From Ignavibacteriales bacterium (GTDB lineage: Bacteria; Bacteroidota; Ignavibacteria; Ignavibacteriales; Ignavibacteriaceae), in assembly GCA_016709765.1 (NCBI GenBank), contig JADJMD010000014.1, forward strand, positions 62,001-126,000: a DNA stretch of 64,000 nt. Direction: 5' to 3'. The first letter of the stretch is position 1. Every line of letters starts with the position of its first letter. The notes under the pieces are model-generated. The model saw nothing but the letters and a program-made list of their open reading frames with translations. It did not search any database and had not been told where the DNA came from. A program made the position numbers and the translations under genes. Of this stretch, positions 23,672 through 33,316 are shown piece by piece.

Positions 23672-24985
23672 TTATAATTGTTTGCGCATCATACCAATTT
23701 TATAAACAATACTATTATCGCCAATACCACAATAGTATATTCTATATTCATTGTTTGTCTTTACTAAAGATGGATAAGCGATATCAGAGTAACCCCAGTT
23801 ATTTGCTGTGTTAGCATCCGTAAAAAATGGATTACTGTTATCCTTTACCCAGTTTAATCCATTTGTTGAAGTAGCCATACCGAATCCAGATGCATTAGAA
23901 TTCATATAAACCATTTTTAATGTGCCATTATTCATTATTACACTTCCATCTAAAACTCCATTTAGTTCCCAGGGTTTATCATTAGTAAGAATCGGGTTTC
24001 CTGTATATTTCGTAAAATTAATTCCATCAGTTGATACGGCAACACCAATTTTATATTGAGGTAAATTTCTGCCTGTATAGTAGAGCAAGTAATTACCATT
24101 AATTTTAACTACAGCTGTAGGCCCAATTTGATATTCCCAGCCAGAGGTACCATATAAAATTGGTTGAGAGTGCTTTATCCAATTTATTCCATCAATAGAA
24201 GTAGCTAAACCTATATGCCAACTAGCATATTCATCAGAGTATCCGTTGTAATACATCTTATAGATTCCGTTTTCCTTTATTACAGCACCAGGAGAAACAG
24301 ATTTTGAGTCCCAGGAATTTGTACCCCCAGGGAAAATAACAGGATTAGGGAATGCTGTCCAATTTATTCCATCAACTGATTCTTTATAGAGGATGTGGGT
24401 TTTCCAGGGTTCGGCCCCAACTCTTCCCAAACCATGAAACCACATTTTATAAACACCGGAATCATACAAAACTACTGGTTGAGCAATTCCTAAATTGTCA
24501 TATGAGTTTCCTACGGGCACTATGAGAGGATTATTATAATAGTCCAGCCAACTATAATTAAATGGAACACCCCAATTAACTGAAATGTAAATTGATCCTG
24601 TGCCTGATCCTGTTGGACTAAGTGTTAAATATACTTGTGATGTGAATCCTGCAAAGATTTGTACATCTGTTTCACCGGTGTAGAGAACTAATCCGCTGTC
24701 ATCTTCTGCATCTACTTTTAAATGCCATTCTCCTGCATCTATATTTTCTAACAAAACATCTGCTGTGGAATCTGATTGCAGATTTAATGTTCCTGTTATT
24801 GGTTGATGGTTTTCTCTGGTTAGATATGCTTTTACAAATACTACACTTTCCGGTGCGTTTTGTTTATCAATCTTAAGAAGAATTTTACCAGATTCTTTTG
24901 GATTATTAATTCCAACCGGATCTGATGAGCAACTGATGACTATTAAAACAAATAATAAACTGAATAGAACATTTAATTTTTTCAT
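23672..24985 (-). CDS. Beta-propeller lipoprotein B (tandem paralogue of A)
   Basis: 437 aa. Lipobox VISC near residue 19, then the same Ig-like region as A (residues about 32-140 differ at very few positions), then a diverged propeller (YKMWFHGLGR, YKMYYNGYSDEYASWHIGLATS, YLLYYTGRNLPQYKIGVAVS). It is surface-anchored or periplasmic by its lipobox. It lies upstream of A with a 58-bp gap and forms a two-gene unit ended by the terminator at 22238. The role may be glycan binding at the cell surface, judged from its place in the glycan cluster. Confidence 0.75.
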   Translation of the reverse strand: MKKLNVLFSLLFVLIVISCSSDPVGINNPKESGKILLKIDKQNAPESVVFVKAYLTRENHQPITGTLNLQSDSTADVLLENIDAGEWHLKVDAEDDSGLVLYTGETDVQIFAGFTSQVYLTLSPTGSGTGSIYISVNWGVPFNYSWLDYYNNPLIVPVGNSYDNLGIAQPVVLYDSGVYKMWFHGLGRVGAEPWKTHILYKESVDGINWTAFPNPVIFPGGTNSWDSKSVSPGAVIKENGIYKMYYNGYSDEYASWHIGLATSIDGINWIKHSQPILYGTSGWEYQIGPTAVVKINGNYLLYYTGRNLPQYKIGVAVSTDGINFTKYTGNPILTNDKPWELNGVLDGSVIMNNGTLKMVYMNSNASGFGMATSTNGLNWVKDNSNPFFTDANTANNWGYSDIAYPSLVKTNNEYRIYYCGIGDNSIVYKIGMMRKQL

Positions 24986-25090
24986 ACCCGACCCCTAAGT
25001 AATAAATGTGTAAGCAAACTAACAAATAATAAAAACTAATATCAAGTAATATTTACTTAATTTTTCAGAAGAGGATAACATTGATTACTA

Positions 25091-25113
25091 AATAACAACT
25101 ATTGATTGTTATT
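25091..25113. repeat. AT-rich inverted repeat after the flippase gene
   Basis: AATAACAA (25091-25098) and TTGTTATT (25106-25113) are perfect 8-bp complements around a 7-nt spacer, about 50 bp after the flippase stop. It could be a weak terminator, but no T-run follows on either strand. Confidence 0.3.
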
Positions 25114-25161
25114 AATGGTTAGATGAAATTAAGAGTAATTTTGATTAGAACTAAAAATAAA

Positions 25162-26652
25162 TTAGAAGAATTTTTTGATCCTGGATATAATGGAATTTAT
25201 AACATTTTGTACATCCTCCGAAATTTTAAATAACAGAACGAGGCCGCCAAATAAAACCAATACGATTAAACTTCTAACGATTAAATCAACAATAAAATTG
25301 CTGAAAGGTAAAATTAGATAACTAGTTAACAGAGTTACAAGGAAAACTGAAACTACTTTTAATGTATTGAATGAAAATGGTTGAATCTTAAAAACATAAA
25401 GTAAGAACGAATATCTAATTGCATTAAATAGAAAGATTGAAATTGCAGATGCAATTGCAGCGCCCGTAATTCCATATAGTGGGATAAATATATAATTAGA
25501 AATTACAGCTATCACAACAAGAAACAGATAAAACACTAAATCAAGTTTGTAATATCTGGATGTGCCAACAATTTCCTGATTAACACCCGTTGCCATATCA
25601 AATAACTTGCTTAACCCTATAAAAAACACAACCCATTTGCCTTGCGCATACACGCTTCCATTTGGAATTAATTTAAAAACATTATCAATGTTACACCAAA
25701 TTCCAAGAAATATTAAACCACCAACAATTAACTGGTTTAAGGAAGTTTTTTGATAGAGTTCTTTAAGTTTTGGAATATCTCCATCTTTATTAGCCTGAGA
25801 AACAATTGGGATAACAACCTGAGAAATAGATCTTTTAGGAATCTCAATAACAGCAGCAATAAAAAATGCAATTGTATAAATGCCCGCACTTCCTAAGCCT
25901 GAACATGCACTAAGCATTAAACTATCAATGTTAACGATGATTGTAGCACTTGCATTACCCATAATAACGAATCCTGCAAACACAAGCATTTCTTTAAAAT
26001 GTGGACTTTTTAATATTTGAAAATTAGGTTTTAGAAAAAGGATTTTTTCTCTTTTGATGTAAAGGATCAAAACGAAAAGACCCAACAAGTAATAGATAAC
26101 TATTGAACTGGCAAAAGAAGTGAAAGTGAAAAATCCAAAATAAATAGCTGTTAAGCCAACCATTATTAATAATCGCATTAATATTTCTCTAACAAATGCC
26201 GGTACTATCGGTTTTTGCTGCACAATAAGATAAGATTCAAAAATTGTGGTTAGCACAACTATTAAAGTGAAGGGAATGAAATAGTAGAAATATTCAAGCA
26301 ACAATGGTGAGTTTTTAGAATAAATGTTAAAGATGACATCTTTTAAGAGGATAAAAATTATAACAAATAATATAAAGCCCATCAAACCAATTGATAGAAG
26401 AAAGGATAATATTCCATTATGTTGTTTTTTTTCGTCCTTAAAGTATGGAAAAAATTTTGTAGGAATATTGCCAGAACCAAGCGAAGCAAATGTGGCAAAT
26501 AGAAATGAAACACTAATTAAAAGACGCGTTAATCCAATTTGTTCTTTTGATAGTACCAATGGAAAAAGAAAAAGCGTATTTACATACCCAATCGCAAAAC
26601 CTAAGTAAGAAACCACCGTGGTCTTTATGCTTTGACGAATTACTATGCCCAT
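25162..26652 (-). CDS. Wzx-like polysaccharide flippase
   Basis: 496 aa of the MOP/PST superfamily, with about 14 hydrophobic helices along the whole length (for example YVNTLFLFPLVLSKEQIGL, TRLLISVSFLFATFASLGSG, LIVGGLIFLGIWCNI, GITGAAIASAISIFLFNAI). Such proteins flip undecaprenyl-linked oligosaccharides across the inner membrane. It is the only flippase candidate in the cluster. No polymerase (Wzy) is obvious beside it. The 208-bp gap to the divergent fusion gene at 26862 should hold both promoters. Confidence 0.87.
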   Translation of the reverse strand: MGIVIRQSIKTTVVSYLGFAIGYVNTLFLFPLVLSKEQIGLTRLLISVSFLFATFASLGSGNIPTKFFPYFKDEKKQHNGILSFLLSIGLMGFILFVIIFILLKDVIFNIYSKNSPLLLEYFYYFIPFTLIVVLTTIFESYLIVQQKPIVPAFVREILMRLLIMVGLTAIYFGFFTFTSFASSIVIYYLLGLFVLILYIKREKILFLKPNFQILKSPHFKEMLVFAGFVIMGNASATIIVNIDSLMLSACSGLGSAGIYTIAFFIAAVIEIPKRSISQVVIPIVSQANKDGDIPKLKELYQKTSLNQLIVGGLIFLGIWCNIDNVFKLIPNGSVYAQGKWVVFFIGLSKLFDMATGVNQEIVGTSRYYKLDLVFYLFLVVIAVISNYIFIPLYGITGAAIASAISIFLFNAIRYSFLLYVFKIQPFSFNTLKVVSVFLVTLLTSYLILPFSNFIVDLIVRSLIVLVLFGGLVLLFKISEDVQNVINSIISRIKKFF

Positions 26653-26861
26653 AAATAAACTTTGATTATCAAATTAATTGCGCTCATTATTATTTTTCAT
26701 TCAATTAAAAATATCCATAATTATTCATATTTTACTTATGAAATTGCAAATAAAATTATTAGCTACTATCGCTTTTGGTCAGATCAATCTTAAGCTACTA
26801 ATATTCTTTTAATTAAACTTTTTACTTTTGTTTATTCATTTATTCTAAAATAATTTACTCA

Positions 26862-28658
26862 ATGAAACCATTAAAGTATAAAATATTGTTCCTTGCAAGC
26901 TGGTATCCCAGCAGGGTTAATAAAGTTTTAGGAATTTTTGTTAAAAGAAAAGCTGAAGCGATGACTCGTATTTGCGATATCGCACTTATTTATGTTGTTG
27001 ATGATCCTTCAATTATAAGTAAAACCTATGAATTAGAAGTTATTACCGAAAACAATGTATTAACTGCACGTGTTTACTTTAAAAAATCCTCAAATAAATT
27101 CATTAACATTCTTTTTTACAATTTTAGATACATAAAGTCTTACTACATTGGTTGGCGAGAGATTAAATCAAGGTGGGGACATCCTAACTTAATTCATTCT
27201 AATATTATAGACCGATCAGCCTACATTGCTTTTCTATTTAAAATTTTAAAAGGAATCGATTACGTAATTACTGAACATTCTACACCGGATATAAATTTTT
27301 TACGAGGAATGACAAAAAAAACAAAAATTCCTTTACGATTTCTGAAAAGTATAGTTATAAAGAAATGTTCTTTTATAAATGTTGATTCGCACCCTTCTTT
27401 AGAATATATTAAGAAAGTTGGATTCAAAGGAAATTTTGGAGTGATTCCAAATATTGTTGAGATAAATGAAAATTATTTATCCCTTAATAACCTAATCAAA
27501 CCAAGAGAAAAAAAATCAGCTATTCATATCTCAATATTAAATGATAGAAAAAATGTCGCTGACATAATTAGAACTTTTGCCCATATATACAATGATTTGA
27601 ATAGAAAAGATTGCGTATTTAATATCATAGGAGAAGGAAGCGAAAAAGAAAATCTTGTAAAGTTAGCTGATGAATTGAACGTTCTTAATAAGTGCATCGT
27701 CTTTCATGGTTTTGTAACTGAAGAAAAAAAACTTGAGATGCTCACAAAGGCAGACTTTCATATCCTGAACAGTGATGATGAAGGATTTTCAGTTGTTACT
27801 GCAGAAGCTATACTTTATGGAATTCCTGTTATCGCAACCAAATGCGGCGGACCAGAAGATTTTGTTAACCCAACCACAGGAATATTAATTGAGCGAAGAA
27901 ATCTGGATGAATTAAAACAAGCTATTCTGTATATGCTTGATAACTCCTATAAATTTGATAAAACTAAATTACACGAGTTTGGTAAAAATATGTTTAGTCC
28001 AGATGTAATTAGCAATCAAACATATTTGGCTTATACAAAAGCAATTGTAAGATGGAAAGCCGGTAACACGCAAAAAGTATTAAATATAAATCCTGATTGG
28101 AAAGTTCTTGACGTTGGAAGTGGTCATCAACCAAATAGAAGAGCAAATGTAATTATTGATAAATATACTGGTGATACAATTCATCGTACAACTGCCAAAA
28201 TTGAAATGCCGGGTGATAAATACTTTGTTCTTGGTGATGCGCTAGTTTCTCCCTTTGCTGATAAAGAGTTTGATTGTGTAATTGCATCACACATTGGTGA
28301 ACATGTTGATGACCCTGTAAAGTTTTGTAATGAACTTCAAAGAATCAGTAAATCCGGCTATATAGAAACTCCTGGACCAATAACCGAAATATTGCTTCCG
28401 GCAAACTCACATAAATGGATTGTTAGAAAAAATGGAAACGGTTTAATCTTTAAAAAGAATAAATATTTAAAACCACTTTCAAAATTGTTTTATTCTATAT
28501 TTTACTTAAATAGAGAGGGATATGATTTTGAAACAATGAAAAGCAACAATGGTATTTTAAAATTAATTTCTTGGTCATTAAATACTTTTTGGAAATTTAT
28601 TCCATACACATATGCAAGATTAGTTTGGAAAGATAATTTTGATTCTAAACTAAAATGA
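26862..28658 (+). CDS. GT4 glycosyltransferase-methyltransferase fusion
   Basis: 598 aa with two domains. Residues about 1-395 form a GT4 transferase (KILFLASWYPSRVNKVLGIF; EGFSVVTAEAILYGIPVIAT with the EX7E-like site; CGGPEDFV). Residues about 405-598 form a class I SAM methyltransferase (WKVLDVGSGHQPNRRANV; FDCVIASHIGEHVDDPVKFC). The fusion suggests that glycosyl transfer and methylation, perhaps chain capping, are coupled. The gene is monocistronic on the plus strand, with TACTTTTG about 30 bp upstream as a weak -7 box. The stop faces the CgeB-like gene 18 bp away. Confidence 0.85.
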   Translation: MKPLKYKILFLASWYPSRVNKVLGIFVKRKAEAMTRICDIALIYVVDDPSIISKTYELEVITENNVLTARVYFKKSSNKFINILFYNFRYIKSYYIGWREIKSRWGHPNLIHSNIIDRSAYIAFLFKILKGIDYVITEHSTPDINFLRGMTKKTKIPLRFLKSIVIKKCSFINVDSHPSLEYIKKVGFKGNFGVIPNIVEINENYLSLNNLIKPREKKSAIHISILNDRKNVADIIRTFAHIYNDLNRKDCVFNIIGEGSEKENLVKLADELNVLNKCIVFHGFVTEEKKLEMLTKADFHILNSDDEGFSVVTAEAILYGIPVIATKCGGPEDFVNPTTGILIERRNLDELKQAILYMLDNSYKFDKTKLHEFGKNMFSPDVISNQTYLAYTKAIVRWKAGNTQKVLNINPDWKVLDVGSGHQPNRRANVIIDKYTGDTIHRTTAKIEMPGDKYFVLGDALVSPFADKEFDCVIASHIGEHVDDPVKFCNELQRISKSGYIETPGPITEILLPANSHKWIVRKNGNGLIFKKNKYLKPLSKLFYSIFYLNREGYDFETMKSNNGILKLISWSLNTFWKFIPYTYARLVWKDNFDSKLK

Positions 28659-28676
28659 AATTGTTTTATTTAAGAT

Positions 28677-29906
28677 TTAATTGCTCAATTCATCTGATAT
28701 TATTTTATTAAGCTCTTCTGCTCTTTGTTTAAAACTATGAACTTTCAATGTTCTTTGTTGCCCCGCATCCGCTATCTGTTTTAATTCATTGGGATGTGAG
28801 AGTAACCATTCAATTTTCTCTACACATTCGTCTGCGGATTTATATGTAACAACTTCTTTATCTGGTTCAAAGAAATCGGTGATGTTTTTTTTGTGATCTG
28901 TTAACAAACACGAACCGACGCCAGTAACTTCAAACAATCTTATATTTGCTGCGTAATCACCTGCCACTCCACCATGAGAATTAAACCCAATTTTAGATTT
29001 TGATAATGCCTTCATCATTTCAAGTCCGAATAGTGGAGTAGGAATTGCTGTTTTTTTAAATTCTCTTGAAAAATTAATTTTCTTAGGTATCATAGTTAAT
29101 TGCGCTGTTTTCTTTATTAACGGCAATTTAAGCGCGAGACTATTTAATCCAATATATCTAAGAAAGTTGGCAGTAAAATAACCAAACTTTTGTCCCATAA
29201 TATAAATTGGATTATCATTCGGGAGATTTGAGTAGAGACTAAGATTCACTTTTTTATTTAATAGTGATTCAATTAATTGGATTCTTTCATTATGAAAATC
29301 TTCATTCCCAATAAATGAACCAATAAAAATAAAATCTGATTCTGGATAATTATTATCCACTTTAAGTTTTGGAACCAGTGAGGATTCAAATGCATGATTT
29401 AGGCGGTAAGATTTTATTCCTACTTTATTAAACGTATCAACAAATTTAGGTGAGCAGGTACAAACAAAATCAAATAGTCTATATACTTCTAATTGCTGAT
29501 CTGTAAATGGCGAACAACACCATCCAATTATTTTCTTTATGGATGGCACATTCTTTTTTAAATCTTTAAGAAAAGAAACACTAAAAATGAAGCTATCCTG
29601 GAAAAAGATTACTTCTGGTTTATAAAATTTAAATTGATCCAGAAGTAATGATTCACCCGCTAATGGTAAACCATGTTCATTTGCCCAGGCAGATTGAAGT
29701 GAATCTGCGTTCACAACTATTTCAAATGCTTCGTTGCCTAATTTGTTAAGATGTAGTTGATAATAATTTGACCAGCCAAACTCCTGTGCCATCAGATCAT
29801 CATATTGCTCAGAATAAGATTTAGTTTTTATATCAGAATTATTAGAATAATAATATTTAAGAAAATTTCTATAAAAACTTGTTACTTTAACAAAACGATA
29901 ATTCAT
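28677..29906 (-). CDS. CgeB-like glycosyltransferase
   Basis: 409 aa. The C-terminal region FNSHGGVAGDYAANIRLFEV, TGVGSCLLTDHKKNITDFFE and SADECVEKIEWLLSHPNE is typical of CgeB/Glyco_trans_1_2-type transferases. The N-terminal half (EVIFFQDSFIFSVSFLKDLK; IIGWCCSPFTDQQLEVYRLF) is the acceptor-side Rossmann domain. Sugar specificity unknown. It begins 24 bp downstream of the YfhO stop, so it is probably part of the long minus-strand operon running from 36678 to 28677. Confidence 0.8.
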   Translation of the reverse strand: MNYRFVKVTSFYRNFLKYYYSNNSDIKTKSYSEQYDDLMAQEFGWSNYYQLHLNKLGNEAFEIVVNADSLQSAWANEHGLPLAGESLLLDQFKFYKPEVIFFQDSFIFSVSFLKDLKKNVPSIKKIIGWCCSPFTDQQLEVYRLFDFVCTCSPKFVDTFNKVGIKSYRLNHAFESSLVPKLKVDNNYPESDFIFIGSFIGNEDFHNERIQLIESLLNKKVNLSLYSNLPNDNPIYIMGQKFGYFTANFLRYIGLNSLALKLPLIKKTAQLTMIPKKINFSREFKKTAIPTPLFGLEMMKALSKSKIGFNSHGGVAGDYAANIRLFEVTGVGSCLLTDHKKNITDFFEPDKEVVTYKSADECVEKIEWLLSHPNELKQIADAGQQRTLKVHSFKQRAEELNKIISDELSN

Positions 29907-29930
29907 TTATATGATTACACTCAATTAACT

Positions 29931-32477
29931 TTATTCTGATTTTTTCTGCTTTCTACGTTCGATAAATATCCCAAGCACAATTCCAAAAATTGAAAGCGAA
30001 CTTAATATTAGAACCAGATATTTACTTATATAAAAACTATTGGGTGCATAATGGAATTCAATTTTATGTTTACCCTTTGGAACTACAATGCCCATTAAAG
30101 CATGATTAGTTCGGTACACTTCTGTTTTGTCATCATCAATAAAAGCTTTCCATCCAGTCGGCAAATATGTTGTGTTAAATACCATAAAATTATTTCCAGA
30201 TGCATTCACATCAAGTTGCAATCTTTCATCAGTGTATTTTACAATTTTGGAATATGTTGTTGAATCAGGGGCATCAACTTTTAAATCTATGTCCTGAACA
30301 TACGCAATATCTTTTGGATCAAATGCATTTGCTTTGATCAAATTCAATACATCAATACTGCTTTTCTTTTCTACCTTATTAACAAAATAAGCACGTGGTA
30401 ATGCGGCATCATTTCTATAAACAAAAGTTTTTTCGCTGCTTGATAAAACTGTTAATCCTCCCATTTGAACAGGTTGATCGAGAACAAGATATTTTACACC
30501 AAGCATCCTCCATAACGTTGGATTTGCGGGTCCTACAACATCCATAATATCTTGATAAGCTCTAGGCTTAATACCCGAATAGCCGTACATATCTTCTAAT
30601 AAAAAGTAAGCGTTAAAGTTTGAGTTTTGATTAAATGATCCTAACGATTGATCTTGTTTTAGATTTAAAATACGGAATGGATCTTTATCATTTTGACTTT
30701 TAATGACTGTGACATATTGTGGAGCATTAAATTTATCTTTTATTTCAGGACTATCATGATATTTTGCACCACGTCCATCAATTCTCCAAAGATCAACAAC
30801 AGTAAGAATAATTATTACAAGTACAAGTAAATCCGCGCTTAACTTTTTGTTTAAATATAAAATCGCAGCCCAAAAAACTATACTTAAAAATGCAAACGCA
30901 ATTAATAGATCACTAATAAACATATCCGCCATATATTGCGAAAATGCCTGAAAGTATTGTGCGTTTTGTGGTTTGCTTGCTTGAATGCCTGCAGCAAATT
31001 CATTAACCCTTGTAATAAACCAATTTGATAAAGCGCTGTTAGCAAGTAAAGAAATAATAAAGATTCCGGTAAATGCATATGCCGCATATTTAAGAATTGA
31101 TGTTACTTTCTTATCGTGATTTTCTCGAAGAGAAATAATCTTCATAATTCCATATCCAGCCAAAACTGGTAATGAAAGTTGCACAAGCACTAAAATCATT
31201 GAGGGAACTCTGAACTTATCAAAGTATGGGAAGTAGTAAAACATAAGATCAAATAACAAAGAAAAATTTTTACCAAAAGAAATAAATAGCGCGATACCGG
31301 AAAGGATAGTTAGAAACTTAACGAACGGTTCTTTCCAACAAGTGAAAATTCCAAACAACGCTAAAAAGAAAACGATAACACCCATATACATAGGTACATC
31401 CACAAAAGGCATCTGACCAAAATACGTGTTTACTTCATAATCTTGATTTTGAGTTAGCGGACCTTTATATGTTGAGTTTCCAAATCCATAAAATGATGGA
31501 ACGATGAATGTTAAAATTTCCTGTGGAGAAAATGACCAACTTGTGTGGTAATCATAATAATCTGATGAAGATTTTTCAGTGTTGGAAGATTCTTTTTCTA
31601 AAATTCCTTCTGTTCCTCGCGTTGAGTATGGTGTGTATTCGTAAATCTGTGTTAAATTATCTGCAGAGATTAATACAGCAATAACTGATGCAGCTATGAA
31701 AAGAGCCGCAGACTTAATTAATTTAACATTTCTTTCTTTATCCTTATTGATCAAATATCTTATAAAAAAGAAGATGTAATAAATAGCAACAGCAAAAAGT
31801 GTATAGAAAATTATCTGAACATGGAATCCTTGAATGAATAACTGCAGAATAATTATTAATGCAAGTGTATAAATAATTTTAATTTTCTCATCAAACTTTA
31901 GAAGAATTAAAAAGATTAATGGATACATACAGAGAGAGGTAAGTTTTGTTACATGTCCTATATAAAGAAATACAATTAGTCCCGTGCTAAATGATGTGGC
32001 AATTGAAGTAAATAAGCTTACCATCATATTTTTTGTAATATGCCGCATCAATAAAAATGATGAAAACGCAAGTATGATTAAATAAAAACTCCAAACCGCA
32101 TATTCAACTGAAAAGAAACTGATAAATGCAATGCGTAAATAAGCAAATCCCATATATATAAGATTAAACCATGTTTTTTCTGTTCCTAATGAGTATGCAG
32201 GCATTCCTAAAAATACGTGTGGATTCCAAAGTGTAAACTCTTCGTGATCTTTAAGTATATAGGGTTTTGCACTCTCGCTGGCGATTATATCACCTGACTG
32301 AAAAGTTTTTCCACCAAAGTACATCGGATTAAGAAATATTAAAAATAAAACTATTGCAATAAGCCCCGCGGCAAAAATATGATACTTGGGTGCAATAAGA
32401 TTATTAATATTAAACTTTGATAAGAAGTTATCTTTTGTGGAAGAAGTTGATACAACATTTTTTTTTGCTTTTGCCAT
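29931..32477 (-). CDS. YfhO family membrane protein
   Basis: 848 aa with about 12-14 membrane helices and a periplasmic C-terminal domain before a last helix (YLVLILSSLSIFGIVLGIF). Family signatures are HVFLGMPAYSLGTEKTWFN near the N-terminus and the C-terminal TTYLPTGWKAFIDDDKTEVY with GKHKIEFHYAPNSF. YfhO proteins are GT-C-like and some glycosylate lipoteichoic acids in Firmicutes; in this lineage the target is unknown. Its position in a glycan operon supports transfer of lipid-linked sugars at the outer face of the inner membrane. Confidence 0.85.
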   Translation of the reverse strand: MAKAKKNVVSTSSTKDNFLSKFNINNLIAPKYHIFAAGLIAIVLFLIFLNPMYFGGKTFQSGDIIASESAKPYILKDHEEFTLWNPHVFLGMPAYSLGTEKTWFNLIYMGFAYLRIAFISFFSVEYAVWSFYLIILAFSSFLLMRHITKNMMVSLFTSIATSFSTGLIVFLYIGHVTKLTSLCMYPLIFLILLKFDEKIKIIYTLALIIILQLFIQGFHVQIIFYTLFAVAIYYIFFFIRYLINKDKERNVKLIKSAALFIAASVIAVLISADNLTQIYEYTPYSTRGTEGILEKESSNTEKSSSDYYDYHTSWSFSPQEILTFIVPSFYGFGNSTYKGPLTQNQDYEVNTYFGQMPFVDVPMYMGVIVFFLALFGIFTCWKEPFVKFLTILSGIALFISFGKNFSLLFDLMFYYFPYFDKFRVPSMILVLVQLSLPVLAGYGIMKIISLRENHDKKVTSILKYAAYAFTGIFIISLLANSALSNWFITRVNEFAAGIQASKPQNAQYFQAFSQYMADMFISDLLIAFAFLSIVFWAAILYLNKKLSADLLVLVIIILTVVDLWRIDGRGAKYHDSPEIKDKFNAPQYVTVIKSQNDKDPFRILNLKQDQSLGSFNQNSNFNAYFLLEDMYGYSGIKPRAYQDIMDVVGPANPTLWRMLGVKYLVLDQPVQMGGLTVLSSSEKTFVYRNDAALPRAYFVNKVEKKSSIDVLNLIKANAFDPKDIAYVQDIDLKVDAPDSTTYSKIVKYTDERLQLDVNASGNNFMVFNTTYLPTGWKAFIDDDKTEVYRTNHALMGIVVPKGKHKIEFHYAPNSFYISKYLVLILSSLSIFGIVLGIFIERRKQKKSE

Positions 32478-32496
32478 TATCTCTCCAGATAAAACT

Positions 32497-33306
32497 TTAT
32501 TTCTTTACAATTAAATTAATTCCCGCGCCGATTTTATTATTTGAATTAATATCAATTAACATCATAATAAAAGTAAATGGAAAAGTAACTAAATAATAGA
32601 ACGGAAGTAATACAAATAAAAATTTAGATGCATTCACCAGCATTATTGGATATTTGATTCCAAGCCGCCATGCTTTATCACCCCAAAAACCATACGTGTA
32701 TTTAACCTGGTTAGTTACAAAACCTAATGGGTGCAGTTTGTTTTCCAAATCTTCTTTTGAATATCCAACACGCGCATGCTCACCAATAAAACTTTCATCT
32801 TCATCTTCGTGGACATCACTTCCGCCATAAATAGATGGAGTGTTGATTAGAAGATAACCATCTTTTTTAAGTGCCTTATAAAAATTATTAAAAACCTTCA
32901 CATCGTCTTCAATGTGTTCCATTACATCAACGCTAACAATTAAATCAAATTTATCATTATGGTTTATTGATGTTAAATCTTCAACTCCAAATTTTACATT
33001 GGTAATATTTTGTGATGCAAAAAAATCTTTACAATCCTTTATCCATTCTTCTTTAACATCAATCGAATAAATTTCACAAGGATGCAAATATTTAGACATA
33101 AAATATGAGTATTGTCCGTAACCTGAACCTGCATCGTAAATGCTGATCTTTTTATCGCCAAACTGTTTTCTGATTCTTTTTAACTCTCTTCTAACATACC
33201 AGGAGCGAAGAAACATTAAATCAAGAATCTTATAAAATAGAATCCTGAGTACTGGAATTTTTTTAATGATTGATGCGAAAATATTTTTTATAGGATCGTA
33301 GTGCAT
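32497..33306 (-). CDS. Class I SAM methyltransferase with hydrophobic tail
   Basis: 269 aa. SAM motifs: ISIYDAGSGYGQYSYFMSKY (motif I), EIYSIDVKEEW (motif II), FDLIVSVDVMEHIEDDVKVF and KKDGYLLINTPSIYGG. The C-terminal part contains a hydrophobic segment (FLFVLLPFYYLVTFPFTFIMML, about 228-250) that may anchor it to the membrane near lipid-linked glycans. Substrate unknown. It lies 19 bp from the YfhO start and 10 bp from the upstream GT4 gene. Confidence 0.82.
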   Translation of the reverse strand: MHYDPIKNIFASIIKKIPVLRILFYKILDLMFLRSWYVRRELKRIRKQFGDKKISIYDAGSGYGQYSYFMSKYLHPCEIYSIDVKEEWIKDCKDFFASQNITNVKFGVEDLTSINHNDKFDLIVSVDVMEHIEDDVKVFNNFYKALKKDGYLLINTPSIYGGSDVHEDEDESFIGEHARVGYSKEDLENKLHPLGFVTNQVKYTYGFWGDKAWRLGIKYPIMLVNASKFLFVLLPFYYLVTFPFTFIMMLIDINSNNKIGAGINLIVKK

Positions 33307-33316
33307 ATTATTAATT

